Of a stretch of 64,000 nt of DNA, positions 45,604-56,987 are shown one piece after another. Numbering within the stretch: the stretch's first letter is position 1; each line of letters opens with the position of its first letter. This DNA comes from Caulobacter segnis (GTDB taxonomy: Bacteria; Pseudomonadota; Alphaproteobacteria; Caulobacterales; Caulobacteraceae), in contig NZ_CP096040.1 in assembly GCF_023935105.1 (NCBI RefSeq), positions 1,116,001-1,180,000 of the forward strand, read 5' to 3'. The translations under genes were made by a program, and so were the position numbers. The notes under the pieces are model-generated. The model did no database searches. It saw only the letters and a list, made by a program, of their open reading frames with translations, and was not told the DNA's origin.

Positions 45604-46497
45604 CTAAGCCGCGACCATCCTCGCGCGCAGCTTCGGCCACAGCATGTTCACCGCCAGGCCGGTCAGCACCAGGGCGGCGGCGATCAGCTTCCAGGCCGGC
45701 AGGCCCTCGCCCAGCAGCAGGGCCGAGGTGCCCATGCCGAACACCGGGACCAGCAGGGCCATCGGGGTGACGGTGGCGGCCGGGTGGCGGGCCAGGAGCC
45801 AGCCCCAGGCGGCGTAGCCGAACATGGTGTTGCCCACCGCCTGCCAGGCGACCGCCAGCCAGGTCGAGACGCCCGCCTCGGTCACGCCCTTGACCATGGC
45901 CGGCCAGCCTTCCAGCCACAGCGACATCAGAAACAGCGGCGGGATCGAGAACAGGCTGGCCCAGACGACATAGCCCAGCATGTTCACCGGTCCGGCCTGG
46001 CGCGCGACGATGTTGCCGCCCGACCAGCTGGCCGCCGCCAGCAGCACCAGCAGCACGCCCAGCGGGGTGGCCGAGCCGCCGCCGTGCGCGGCGATCAGCA
46101 CGATGCCCGAGGCGGCCAGCAGCAGGGCCACGACCTGGAAGCCCTGCACCCGCTCGTTGCTGATCCGCATGGCCATGCCGATGGTGAAGAACACCTGGGT
46201 CTGCACCACCAGCGAAGCCAGGCCCGGCGAGATGTGGCCCTTCATGGCCACGAACAGCAGGCCGAACTGGCCCGCCCCGATCAGCACGCCGTACGCCGCC
46301 AGGTTCTTCCAGGACACCGCCGGGCGCTTGACGAAGAAGGCCATCGGGACCAGCACCAGGCAGAAGCGCAGGGTGGCGAACAGCAACGGCGGCAGGTGAT
46401 CGAGGCCGATGCGGATGACCACGAAGTTCGTCCCCCACACCGCCACCACGGCCAGGGCCAGCAGGAAGTGGCGCAAGGGCAGGGGCGTGTTGGTCAT
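45604..46497 (-). CDS. EamA/DMT superfamily transporter
   Basis: A 297-residue membrane protein with ten predicted helices in two EamA repeats (about residues 8-140 and 150-290). Landmarks are AVVAVWGTNFVVIRIGL, LRFCLVLVPMAF, SLVVQTQVFFT and PVFGMGTSALLLGE. Such carriers export amino acids or metabolites, but a substrate cannot be read. The closest style is the YedA/PecM/O-acetylserine exporter kind. ATG 46497 is chosen; the frame open to 46566 includes an Arg-rich tail of no family match. Confidence 0.88.
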   Translation of the reverse strand: MTNTPLPLRHFLLALAVVAVWGTNFVVIRIGLDHLPPLLFATLRFCLVLVPMAFFVKRPAVSWKNLAAYGVLIGAGQFGLLFVAMKGHISPGLASLVVQTQVFFTIGMAMRISNERVQGFQVVALLLAASGIVLIAAHGGGSATPLGVLLVLLAAASWSGGNIVARQAGPVNMLGYVVWASLFSIPPLFLMSLWLEGWPAMVKGVTEAGVSTWLAVAWQAVGNTMFGYAAWGWLLARHPAATVTPMALLVPVFGMGTSALLLGEGLPAWKLIAAALVLTGLAVNMLWPKLRARMVAA

Positions 46498-46651
46498 GAC
46501 CGTTCCAATCGCAAGCTGGACTGGCCGGGGCTTGCGCCTTCGAGGCCGGCGTCGCAACGGAAACATTGTCCCCGTGACAATTCGAACGCCTGTTTGACTT
46601 GATCGCGCGCCGAAGGCTTAACTCGCCGCGAACCCCAAACCGGAGGCTCCG

Positions 46652-47719
46652 ATGGCCTGGGATTTCTTGGTCGCCAAGTCCGACCTGCGCCGCACGCAAT
46701 TCCGCGACGTCCAGCCGCCGCCGCTGGAGGACGGCCAGGTGCGCCTGGCCATCGAGCGCTTCGCCCTGACGGCCAACAACATCACCTATGCGGTGTTCGG
46801 CGAGATGATGAAGTACTGGGATTTCTTCCCGGCGCCGGAAGGGTTCGGCCGCGTGCCCGTGTGGGGCCACGCCCGGGTCGAGGCCTCGGCCCATCCGGAG
46901 ATCGCGGTCGGCCAGCGGTTCTACGGCTACTGGCCGATGTCGACCCACCTGACCGTCCAGGCCAAGGTCGGCAAGACCGGCTTCACCGACGTCTCGCCCC
47001 ATCGCCAGCCCATGGCCCTGGTCTACAACCAGTATCAGGCGGTCGGGCCCGCAGATGGACCCCATGGGGGCCTGGAGGCGCACAAGGCGCTGCTGCAACC
47101 ACTGTTCATGACCTCGTTCCTGATCGAGGATCTCCTGGACGAGAGCGCGCTGTTCGGGGCCAAGTCCGTGGTGCTGTCCAGCGCCTCGTCCAAGACCGCG
47201 ATCAGCCTGGCCTACCTGCTCAAGCAGCGCGGGGCGGCCAAGGTCGTGGGCCTGACCTCGCCGCGCAATGTCGGGTTCGTCGAGGCCCTGGGCTACTACG
47301 ACCAGGTCGTGACCTATGCCGACCTGCCGACGGCGGCGATCGACCGGCCGGCGGTGTTCGTCGACTTCGCCGGCGACGCCGGGGTGCTGAGGGCGGTGCA
47401 TGAGACCTTCGGCCAGGACCTGGCCTTTTCGCTGCTGGTCGGCGGCACGCACTGGGAGGCGGAAAAAGGCGGTGGCGAGCTGCCTGGGCCTAAGCCGGTG
47501 TTCTTCTTCGCCCCCGACCGCATCGCCAAGCGTCGCCAGGACTGGGCGCCGGGCGAGTTCGAGCGGCGCTATGGCGCGGCCTGGGCGGGGTTCGTGGCCG
47601 ACGCGCCGCGATGGCTGACGGTCGACGCGCGCCAGGGGCGGGCGGCGATCCAGCAGGCGTTCCTGGCGCAGGTGGAGGGCGGGACGCCGCCGGACGTGGG
47701 CGTGGTGCTGGCGCCTTAG
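46652..47719 (+). CDS. DUF2855 family protein
   Basis: A 355-residue DUF2855 protein, related to the zinc-free MDR (quinone oxidoreductase) fold: VWGHARVEASAHPEI, FYGYWPMSTHLTVQ, then a Rossmann-like part with SVVLSSASSKTAISLAYLL. The family is uncharacterised; NAD(P) binding is plausible from the fold. The ATG at 46652 follows AACCGGAGGCTCCG. It stands alone between the EamA gene (divergent) and repeat B4, whose first base is 3 after its stop. Confidence 0.85.
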   Translation: MAWDFLVAKSDLRRTQFRDVQPPPLEDGQVRLAIERFALTANNITYAVFGEMMKYWDFFPAPEGFGRVPVWGHARVEASAHPEIAVGQRFYGYWPMSTHLTVQAKVGKTGFTDVSPHRQPMALVYNQYQAVGPADGPHGGLEAHKALLQPLFMTSFLIEDLLDESALFGAKSVVLSSASSKTAISLAYLLKQRGAAKVVGLTSPRNVGFVEALGYYDQVVTYADLPTAAIDRPAVFVDFAGDAGVLRAVHETFGQDLAFSLLVGGTHWEAEKGGGELPGPKPVFFFAPDRIAKRRQDWAPGEFERRYGAAWAGFVADAPRWLTVDARQGRAAIQQAFLAQVEGGTPPDVGVVLAP

Positions 47720-47721
47720 AA

Positions 47722-47855
47722 CGCCCCCTCCGTCACGGCGCGTATCCGCGCCGCGCCACCTCCCCCGTTTCACGGGTGAGGAGAAGACGCTTCCATCCTC
47801 CCCCGCGCGCGGGGGAGGTGGATCGCTGCGGATACGCAGCGAGACGGAGGGGGCG
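47722..47855. repeat. Family B palindromic intergenic element, copy B4
   Basis: 134 bp, ends CGCCCCCTCCGTC and GACGGAGGGGGCG, inner TCCTCCCCCGCGCGCGGGGG and GGTGGATCGCTGCGGATACG. Very like B3. It fills the space between convergent stops 47719 and 47856 almost to the base. Confidence 0.9.
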
Positions 47856-48560
47856 CTAAGCCGCCACCCGTCCCTCGTCCTCCAGACTCACCCCCAGCCG
47901 GTCTTGCAATGCTGTCGCCCCCTCGGCCGTCAGGCGCACCGCGCGGCCCTTGGCCTCCAGCGCCAGCCAGCCGCGCGCGGTCATGGCCTCCAGCAGCTTC
48001 ACCCCCAGCGGCCCGGCCAGGTGATGCCGCCGCTCGGTCCAGTCCAGGCACTGGCGGGCCACGCCGCGCGGCGAGCGCAGGGTCTCGACCGCCACCCCCA
48101 GGTCCTCGAACCAGCGGCGGCCTTCGGGCGTCACCTCATACAGCTTCTCGGCCGCTGGGCGGATCAGGTCGCGGGCGACCAGGGCGTCGCACACCCGCAC
48201 CCCCAGCCGTCCGGCCAGGTGGCCGTAGCAGCAGCGGGCGTCGCGCAGGGCGCGGGCCTTGGGCGAGCGGGGGACTTCCAGCGAGCGCACCGGCGCGGCC
48301 AGCACCGACAGGGCCTCGATGGCGTGGGCGACCTCGGCGCTGGCGAGGCGATAGTAGCGGTGGCGGCCCTCGCGCTCGACGGCCAGCAGGCCGCCGTCGA
48401 CCAGCCTGGCCAGGTGGTTGCTGGCCGCCTGGGCGGTGACCCCGGCGGCCCAGGCCAGGGCGCTGGCCGGCTGGGCGCGGCCGTCCTGCAGCGCCTGCAG
48501 CATGGCCGCGCGGGTCGGGTCGCCGATCAGGGCGGCGGGGGTGGCGATGTTGGCGTCCAT
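47856..48560 (-). CDS. ArsR/helix-turn-helix regulator, long form
   Basis: A 234-residue regulator with an ArsR-type winged helix at residues 5-85 (LQDGRAQPASALAWAAGVTA, NHLARLVDGGLLAVERE) and a long C-terminal half with a CCYGHLAGRLGVRV segment (about residue 110) and a second winged-helix-like region. The Cys pair could be a metal or redox sensor; that is inference. Divergent from the MFS exporter at 48645 over 84 bp, so it is its probable repressor. ATG 48560. Its stop touches repeat B4. Confidence 0.85.
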   Translation of the reverse strand: MDANIATPAALIGDPTRAAMLQALQDGRAQPASALAWAAGVTAQAASNHLARLVDGGLLAVEREGRHRYYRLASAEVAHAIEALSVLAAPVRSLEVPRSPKARALRDARCCYGHLAGRLGVRVCDALVARDLIRPAAEKLYEVTPEGRRWFEDLGVAVETLRSPRGVARQCLDWTERRHHLAGPLGVKLLEAMTARGWLALEAKGRAVRLTAEGATALQDRLGVSLEDEGRVAA

Positions 48561-48644
48561 ACAAGCATCATAGGGCCATCGCCGGCGGAATGGTTCATCG
48601 GCGCGTGTAGCATCCGGACGCCGGATCGGGGCAAGTCCAGGACC

Positions 48645-49994
48645 ATGCGTAACAGCCGCCTGTCCCTGATCACCGCCGCCGCCAGCTTCGGCTTCTTCGT
48701 CACTCAGCTGGACGTGACCATCGTCAACGTGGCGCTGGACGCGATCGGCGTGGCGTTCGACGCGCCGACGGCCCAGTTGCAGTGGGTGGTCGACGCCTAT
48801 GTGCTGGCCCTGGCGGCCATGCTGCTGTCGGCCGGGGCGATCGGCGACCGGGTGGGACCGCGCCGGGCCTTCGTGGCGGGGCTGGTGCTGTTCGGCCTGG
48901 CCTCGGCGGCCTGCGGCCTGGCCGCGAGCCCGCTGATGCTGATCGCCGCCCGCGTGGCCCAGGGCGCGGCGGGGGCGCTGCTGATCCCGCCGTCGCTGGC
49001 CTTGATCGCCCACGCCGCGCCCAATGATGGAAGGGAGGGGGACCATGGCAAGCGCGCCTCGGCCGTGGGCTGGTGGACGGCGGCCGGCGGGGTGTCGATC
49101 GCCGCGGGGCCGGTGCTGGGCGGCCTGCTGGTCGAGACGCTGGGCTGGCGCTGGGTGTTCTTCGTCAATCTGCCGATCTGCGCGCTGGGCGCGGTGCTGA
49201 CCCTGCTGGTCGCGCCGCTGACCCCGGCCAAGCCCAGGGTCCCGCTGGACCTCCCTGGCCAGGCCCTGGTCGTCGCCGCCGTCTCGCTGCTGGTCGGCGG
49301 GCTGATCGAAGGCGGTCACAGGCGTTGGAGCGGCGGGCCGCTGCTGGCCCTGGTCGCGGGCCTCCTGCTGGCCGGGGCCTTCGTGCTGTTCGAGCGCCGG
49401 ACGGCCCATCCGACCATGCCGCTGAGCGTCTTCCGCAAGCGCCCGGCCTGGACGGCGGTGGTCGTCGGCTCGGCGCTGAACTTCACCTATTACGGCCTGA
49501 TCTTCGTGCTGGGCCTCTACATGCTGCGGGCCCTGCACTGGAGCCCGTCGCGGGCGGGCCTGGCCTTTCTGCCGCTGACGGCGACCTTCATCGTCTCGAA
49601 CCTGGTCAGCGGCGGCCTCGTGGCCCGCTTCGGCGCGCGGACGGTGACGACGGGCGGAGTGCTGGTCGCCGCCTGCGGCTACGCCCTGACGGCGCGGCTG
49701 GGCGTGGACAGCGGCCTCGCCGACATGTTGCCCGGCTTCGCCCTGATCCCCGGCGGCATGGGCCTGGCGATCCCGGCCCTGACCAGCGGCCTCCTGGCCA
49801 GCGTCGACCGCCACGAGGCCGGCGCGGCCTCGGGCGCGCTCAACGCCTGTCGTCAGGTCGGCGGGGCGGCCGGGGTGGCGATCTTCGGCGCGCTGGCGAG
49901 CGTCGATGTCGTGGCGGGCCTGCGAAGCTCGGCGATCGTGGCGGCGGTCGTGCTGGCGGCGGCGGGGGCCTTGGCGGCGCGCCTCCGCGCTTGA
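48645..49994 (+). CDS. MFS exporter, DHA2 (14-helix) type
   Basis: A 449-residue major facilitator drug exporter of the DHA2/EmrB family. TM1 with the DVTIVNVAL motif at residues 24-32 and the motif-A loop GAIGDRVGPRRAF; motif C is in GWWTAAGGVSIAAGPVLGG. It probably exports drugs or hydrophobic compounds with protons. The loop after TM4 contains NDGREGDHGKRAS, a polar insertion. Start ATG 48645. Divergent from the ArsR-type regulator, the likely controller. Confidence 0.9.
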   Translation: MRNSRLSLITAAASFGFFVTQLDVTIVNVALDAIGVAFDAPTAQLQWVVDAYVLALAAMLLSAGAIGDRVGPRRAFVAGLVLFGLASAACGLAASPLMLIAARVAQGAAGALLIPPSLALIAHAAPNDGREGDHGKRASAVGWWTAAGGVSIAAGPVLGGLLVETLGWRWVFFVNLPICALGAVLTLLVAPLTPAKPRVPLDLPGQALVVAAVSLLVGGLIEGGHRRWSGGPLLALVAGLLLAGAFVLFERRTAHPTMPLSVFRKRPAWTAVVVGSALNFTYYGLIFVLGLYMLRALHWSPSRAGLAFLPLTATFIVSNLVSGGLVARFGARTVTTGGVLVAACGYALTARLGVDSGLADMLPGFALIPGGMGLAIPALTSGLLASVDRHEAGAASGALNACRQVGGAAGVAIFGALASVDVVAGLRSSAIVAAVVLAAAGALAARLRA

Positions 49995-50056
49995 CCGCGA
50001 GCGCGGTTCGCCGCCAGTTGGCGGTTCCGGTGAACGTGTCCGGTGGGGCCAGGTCG

Positions 50057-50659
50057 ATGCACGAATCCAGCAAGTCGGTTTTTCACAAGATCAAGGATTC
50101 GCGCTACGCGACCCGCTACATCGTCGGCGACGGCATCGACATCGGGGCCGGCGAGGACACGATCGGCCAGTACTACGAGTTCTTCCCGCTGATGAAGTCG
50201 TGCCGCGGCTGGGACCTGCCCGACGGCGACGCCCAGCTGATGGAGAGCGTCGCCGACGCGACCTTCGACTTCGTCCATTCCTCGCACTGCCTGGAGCACA
50301 TGCGCGACCCCAAGGAAGCGCTGGAGAACTGGCTGCGGATCCTCAAGCCGGGCGGGCACCTGGTGTGCCTTATCCCGGACGAGGACCTGTACGAGCAGGG
50401 TGTCTTCCCCTCTACCTTCAACGACGACCACAAGCACACCTTCACGATCTTCAAGAAGGCCTCGTGGTCCAGCGCCAGCATCAACCTGACCGAGCTGCTG
50501 GCCGGCCTGTCGGCGAACGTCGAGATCAAGAAGATCGAACTGATGGACGCCACCTTCCGCTACGAGCTCAACCAGCGCATCGGCGTGGACCGCTTCGACC
50601 AGACCCGCACCACGGTCGGCGAATGCGCGATCGAGTTCGTGCTGAAGAAGATCGGGTAG
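50057..50659 (+). CDS. Class I SAM-dependent methyltransferase
   Basis: A 200-residue small methyltransferase. SAM-binding motif I is GDGIDIGAGEDTIG at about residues 24-37; post motif DATFDFVHSSHCLEHMRDP, then LRILKPGGHLVCLIPD, as in the Methyltransf_11/25 groups. The substrate is unknown. It lacks the usual N-terminal region, so it may act on surface sugars, small molecules or tRNA. The ATG at 50057 follows CCAGG weakly. Ends 17 bp before an intrinsic terminator; the frame is open upstream over the MFS gene but is meaningless there. Confidence 0.82.
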   Translation: MHESSKSVFHKIKDSRYATRYIVGDGIDIGAGEDTIGQYYEFFPLMKSCRGWDLPDGDAQLMESVADATFDFVHSSHCLEHMRDPKEALENWLRILKPGGHLVCLIPDEDLYEQGVFPSTFNDDHKHTFTIFKKASWSSASINLTELLAGLSANVEIKKIELMDATFRYELNQRIGVDRFDQTRTTVGECAIEFVLKKIG

Positions 50660-50676
50660 GGCGAGGCAACCAATCT

Positions 50677-50713
50677 CACCTCCCCGGCTTTCGCCGGGGA
50701 GGTGGAGTTTTTT
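50677..50713 (+). terminator. Intrinsic terminator after the methyltransferase gene
   Basis: Stem CACCTCCCCGGC / GCCGGGGAGGTG with loop TTTC, then TTTTTT at 50708. The stem carries the same CCCCGGCTTTCGCCGGGG hairpin as family A element ends. Confidence 0.85.
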
Positions 50714-50727
50714 GGCTCTGAAAACAA

Positions 50728-50760
50728 AACGCCCGCCCCGGTCTCCCCGGGGCGGGCGTT
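50728..50760. terminator. Strong hairpin terminator after secA
   Basis: Arms AACGCCCGCCCCGG and CCGGGGCGGGCGTT, loop of five bases. On the minus strand TTTTGTTTTC follows, so it ends secA, 25 bp after its stop; it probably also backs up the methyltransferase terminator. Confidence 0.85.
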
Positions 50761-50784
50761 CTTGTCTCTAAGCTCAGCTCAGGC

Positions 50785-53553
<2,769 letters not shown>

Positions 53554-53852
53554 GCAGGGGGAATCCGAAAGGGACGTTTTGACGAGGAGGCCGGCGCTAA
53601 GGCTGGAAGGCCTCGACTACGGAAGATGAAGTCGCGCCGGATCAGCGGAGAAATCCGCTATTCCATTGCGGCCGGAGACTTAAGCACCGACCTTGTTGGT
53701 GTCAACGCGAAGACCCCGGCGCAACTAAGGCTTTCCGGCCGGTTAGTGGCCGTCCCGCCTCAGTTTTCGTCCACCCGAACGCTTTCGACGTCGAACCCGT
53801 TTCCTCTTGGCGAAAAACCGCGCTAGAGCGGCTTTCAACAAAGCCGGAGATC
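53554..53852. other. Divergent promoter region secA / PPIase
   Basis: 299 bp without a gene. A CGGCTTT-CAAC-AAAGCCG hairpin (53829-53846) runs into the GGAG ribosome binding site of the PPIase gene (53846-53849), so it may limit its translation. AGCGGA-GAAA-TCCGCT forms a small stem at about 53643-53658. No clear consensus promoter was found. Confidence 0.5.
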
Positions 53853-54833
53853 TTGGCCTTGAAGACCACTTTCCGCCTCGCGAGTCTGATCACCGCCGTC
53901 ACCTGCGTCCTCGTGCTGGCCGCCTGCGGTCAGAACAAGGTCGCCGAAAAGCCGCCCGAACCGGGCGACACCGCCGTGGCGCGCGTCAACGGCCAGGTGA
54001 TCTGGGCCAGCGACGTCAAGCGCGAGGCCGTGGCCCAGGGCCTGATCAGCGAGGGCGAGCCGCTGGACATCTCCAGCGAGGTGTTCCGTCAGCGCCTGGA
54101 CGAGGTCATCGACCAGAAGCTGCTGGCCGCCGAGGCGACCAAGCGCAAGATCGACAAGGAAGCCGTCGCCCAGCGCCGCCTGGCCGCGGCCCGCGAGCGC
54201 ATCCTGGGCGACATGCTGGTCGAGGGCGTGGTCGAGAAGGCCGTCACCGAGGACGCCATCCGCAAGCTCTACGCCGAGCAGCAGAAGCTTTCGAAGCGCT
54301 CGGAAGAGATTCGCGCCCGCCAGATCTTGGTCGGGACGCAGGCCGAGGCCGAAAGCGTCAAGAAGCTGCTGGCCTCCGGCGCCTCGTTCGACGCCCTGGC
54401 CATGGAGCGCTCGACCGACCAGGCCACCCGCTTCAACGGCGGCGACCTGGGCTATTTCACCCTGGACGTGATGCCCGAAGCCTATGGCGTGGCCCTGAAG
54501 GACGCCCAGAAAGGCGCCCTGGTCGGTCCGTTCGCGGCCGAGGGCGGCTGGGTGCTGGTCAAGGTCGAGGACAAGCGCACCGAAGAGCCGATCACGCTCG
54601 AGGCCGCCCGGCCGCAGATCGTGCGGTTCCTGACCTATGACCAGGTCCGCGACATCCTCGAGAAGCTGCGCGGCTCGGCCAAGGTCGAGATGCTGATCGG
54701 CAAGGCCCAGGACACGGGCGTCAACAACGCCCAGGAGCCGGCTTCGGCCCCGCCAGAGGCGCCGGTCGGGGCTCCGGCCTCGGCGCCGCCCCCGCCCAAC
54801 CCGCCCCCGCCAAGAAGTAAGAAGCGGCCATGA
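53853..54833 (+). CDS. Periplasmic peptidyl-prolyl isomerase, parvulin/PrsA-like lipoprotein
   Basis: A 326-residue exported folding factor. Lipoprotein signal with lipobox LAAC near residue 22. N-terminal helical chaperone domain (residues 40-150, DTAVARVNGQVIWASDVKRE), a parvulin-type rotamase domain at about 155-245 (IRARQILVGTQAEAESVKKL and FNGGDLGYFTLDVMP), and a Pro/Ala-rich tail (PPPPNPPPPRSKKRP). It should assist folding of exported proteins, in keeping with the divergent secA gene. The TTG at 53853 is taken as start because GGAGATC is just before it; the next start would lose the signal. Its TGA overlaps the argJ ATG (ATGA). Confidence 0.88.
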   Translation: MALKTTFRLASLITAVTCVLVLAACGQNKVAEKPPEPGDTAVARVNGQVIWASDVKREAVAQGLISEGEPLDISSEVFRQRLDEVIDQKLLAAEATKRKIDKEAVAQRRLAAARERILGDMLVEGVVEKAVTEDAIRKLYAEQQKLSKRSEEIRARQILVGTQAEAESVKKLLASGASFDALAMERSTDQATRFNGGDLGYFTLDVMPEAYGVALKDAQKGALVGPFAAEGGWVLVKVEDKRTEEPITLEAARPQIVRFLTYDQVRDILEKLRGSAKVEMLIGKAQDTGVNNAQEPASAPPEAPVGAPASAPPPPNPPPPRSKKRP

Positions 54834-56296
54834 CCAAGACTCCCAAAGCCTCCGGCAAGAAGACGGCCGCGAAGGCGCCAGAAGCCACGCCCGCCACGAT
54901 CGCCGCCAATCCCGTCGCCGCCGCAAGCGCGGCCATCGAGCGCGCGCTGGTCGATCCGCTGACCTCTGCCCTGAAGCGCGCCGGCCTGCGCCGCGCCCAG
55001 AAGTCGGCCGGCGAGGGCTCGCCCGCCGCCAAGCCGGCCGCCACCGGCGCCGGCAAGCCGGGCCTGGCGGTCTCGCCGCTGGCCGTGCCGTTCCCGCTGA
55101 TCCCGCCGATCCCGGGCGTGGAGATAGCCACCGGCCGCGCCGGCTTCTACAAGCACGAGCGCGAGGACCTGCTGCTGATGCGCTTCGCCGAGGGGACCTC
55201 GGCGGCTGGCGTCTTCACCCGCCACGGCGTCGGCTCGGCCCCGGTCGACTGGTGCAAGCGCCAACTGGCCGCCAGCGGCGGCGCGGACGTCCGGGCCCTG
55301 GTGGTCAACGCCGGCTGCGCCAACAGCTTCACCGGCAAGCCCGGCGCCGACGCGGTGCGCCGCGTGGCCACGGCGGTCGGCAAGCGCCTGGACTGCCGCC
55401 AGCGCGACGTGATGATGGCCTCGACCGGCGTCATCGGCGTCATCCTGGACGACAGCAAGATCACCGCCCGCCTGCCCGAGGTCGAAAGCCGCCTGACGGC
55501 CGACGCCTGGGCCCAGGCCGGTCGGTCGATCATGACCACCGACACGTTTCCCAAGGGGTCTTACGCCACGGCGATAATCGATGGCGTGGAAGTGAAGATC
55601 GCCGGCATCGCCAAGGGCTCGGGCATGATCGCGCCCGACATGGCCACCATGCTAGCCTTCGTGGCCACCGACGCGGCCATCGCCCCGGCGGCGCTGCAGA
55701 CCCTGGTCAGCCTCTACACCCGCACGACGTTCAACTGCGTGACGGTGGACGGCGATCGGTCCACGAACGACACCCTGCTGCTGTTCGCCACCGGCCAGTC
55801 GGGCGCGCCCAAGATCAGCCGCCCGGGCGACAAGCGCCTGGCCGACTTCAGGGACAAGCTGGAGCACGTGCTGCTGGACCTGGCTTTGCAGCTGGTCAAG
55901 GACGGCGAGGGGGCGACCAAGTTCGTCAAGATCACCGTCAACGGCGCCGAGAGCCCCGCCAGCGCCCGCAAGATCGCCCGCACCATCGCCGAGAGCCCGC
56001 TGGTCAAGACCGCCTTCGCCGGCGAGGACGCCAACTGGGGCCGCATCGTCATGGCCGTGGGCCGCGCCGACGAGCCGGTCGCCCGCGAGCGGATCAGCGT
56101 CAAATTCGGCGACCTCTACGCCGCCCGCGACGGCCTGATCTCGGCCGAGTACGACGAGGCCAAGATGAGCGCCTACGTCAAGAACCAGGAATTCGAGGTC
56201 AGCGTCGACGTCGGCGTCGGCAAGGGTTCGGCCACCGTCTGGACCTGCGACCTGACCAAGCAGTACGTGGCGATCAACGGGGACTATCGGAGCTAG
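54830..56296 (+). CDS. argJ: Bifunctional glutamate N-acetyltransferase ArgJ, with an N-terminal extension
   Basis: A 488-residue ornithine acetyltransferase that recycles acetyl groups in arginine synthesis. The core begins near residue 84 (VPFPLIPPIPGVEIATGRAG). Catalytic and self-cleavage region is KGSGMIAPDMATMLAF, with the nucleophilic Thr in ATML near residue 275. The first 80 or so residues are Ala/Lys/Pro-rich and not part of known ArgJ; they include a hydrophobic helical stretch (RALVDPLTSALKRAGLRRAQ). The start ATG 54830 overlaps the PPIase stop by four bases. A GTG start at the core cannot be ruled out. Confidence 0.93.
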   Translation: MTKTPKASGKKTAAKAPEATPATIAANPVAAASAAIERALVDPLTSALKRAGLRRAQKSAGEGSPAAKPAATGAGKPGLAVSPLAVPFPLIPPIPGVEIATGRAGFYKHEREDLLLMRFAEGTSAAGVFTRHGVGSAPVDWCKRQLAASGGADVRALVVNAGCANSFTGKPGADAVRRVATAVGKRLDCRQRDVMMASTGVIGVILDDSKITARLPEVESRLTADAWAQAGRSIMTTDTFPKGSYATAIIDGVEVKIAGIAKGSGMIAPDMATMLAFVATDAAIAPAALQTLVSLYTRTTFNCVTVDGDRSTNDTLLLFATGQSGAPKISRPGDKRLADFRDKLEHVLLDLALQLVKDGEGATKFVKITVNGAESPASARKIARTIAESPLVKTAFAGEDANWGRIVMAVGRADEPVARERISVKFGDLYAARDGLISAEYDEAKMSAYVKNQEFEVSVDVGVGKGSATVWTCDLTKQYVAINGDYRS

Positions 56297-56330
56297 GACT
56301 CCAGCGCCGTCACCAGCGTTCCAATTCAAG

Positions 56331-56363
56331 CCGTCATTCCCGCCCTTGTGGCGGGAATGACGG
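56331..56363. terminator. Hairpin after argJ (repeat-like palindrome)
   Basis: Arms CCGTCATTCCCGCC and GGCGGGAATGACGG with a five-base loop, 34 bp after the argJ stop. No T-run follows, so it may be a repeat-type stem rather than a true terminator. GGCGGGAATGACG also appears near 5900. Confidence 0.6.
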
Positions 56364-56422
56364 TGGAGAGGATGGCGGGTGCTCGTGCTAGACCTTCTCC
56401 GCGCGAAGCTGGAGCCCTCCCC

Positions 56423-56902
56423 ATGACCGACCTCACCGCCGACCAAGAAGCCGCCCTGCTGGACAGCCTCGCCACGGTCTGCCGCGACGCCGGCTATGTG
56501 GTGGAAGCGATCGATCGCGGGCTGGAGGTTTCCGGCGGTGACGACGACGGCGCCTTCTATTTGTTGCCTGACCACGGCTGGCTGCAGGCGCGCTGCCTGG
56601 TGCTGGCCCCCGAGGACCTGGCCGAGGCCCGCGACCTGACCGCCCTGTTCGAGACCGTGGCCCTGGCCCAGTTCCGCCTGATCGGCTGCCGGTTCGGCTA
56701 TGACGCCGAGACCGGGCTGTGGCTGGTCGAGGATCTCTATCCCGGCTTCGAGGCCGCCAGGGTCCCCGCCGTGCTGGAGCAGCTGACCTTCATCTGGGAC
56801 GCGCTGGAAGCGCTTTTCGAGGCCGCCCTGGCAGGAACCGTGCCGGGCGAGGACGCCTTTGACGCGGCCTTTGACCTGGAAGCGGCGTCCCCGGCGCACT
56901 AA
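56423..56902 (+). CDS. Hypothetical protein, possibly CesT/YbjN-like fold
   Basis: A 159-residue acidic protein I cannot place with certainty. It starts with a helix (LTADQEAALLDSLATVCRDA), then alternating strands and helices (VEAIDRGLEVSGGDDDGAF; RLIGCRFGYDAETGLWLVED; LEQLTFIWDALEALFEAALA). The plan resembles the YbjN or secretion-chaperone fold, which is only a guess. ATG 56423 follows CTGGAGCCCTCCCC. It is 126 bp after argJ beyond a hairpin. Confidence 0.6.
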   Translation: MTDLTADQEAALLDSLATVCRDAGYVVEAIDRGLEVSGGDDDGAFYLLPDHGWLQARCLVLAPEDLAEARDLTALFETVALAQFRLIGCRFGYDAETGLWLVEDLYPGFEAARVPAVLEQLTFIWDALEALFEAALAGTVPGEDAFDAAFDLEAASPAH

Positions 56903-56987
56903 GCTTCACCTTAAGGGGGCGGGACGCGGGAACCCCAAGCCACGCTTGCCGTTCCTGATCGGTGTTCACCCGGTGGAGGGCGTTTTG

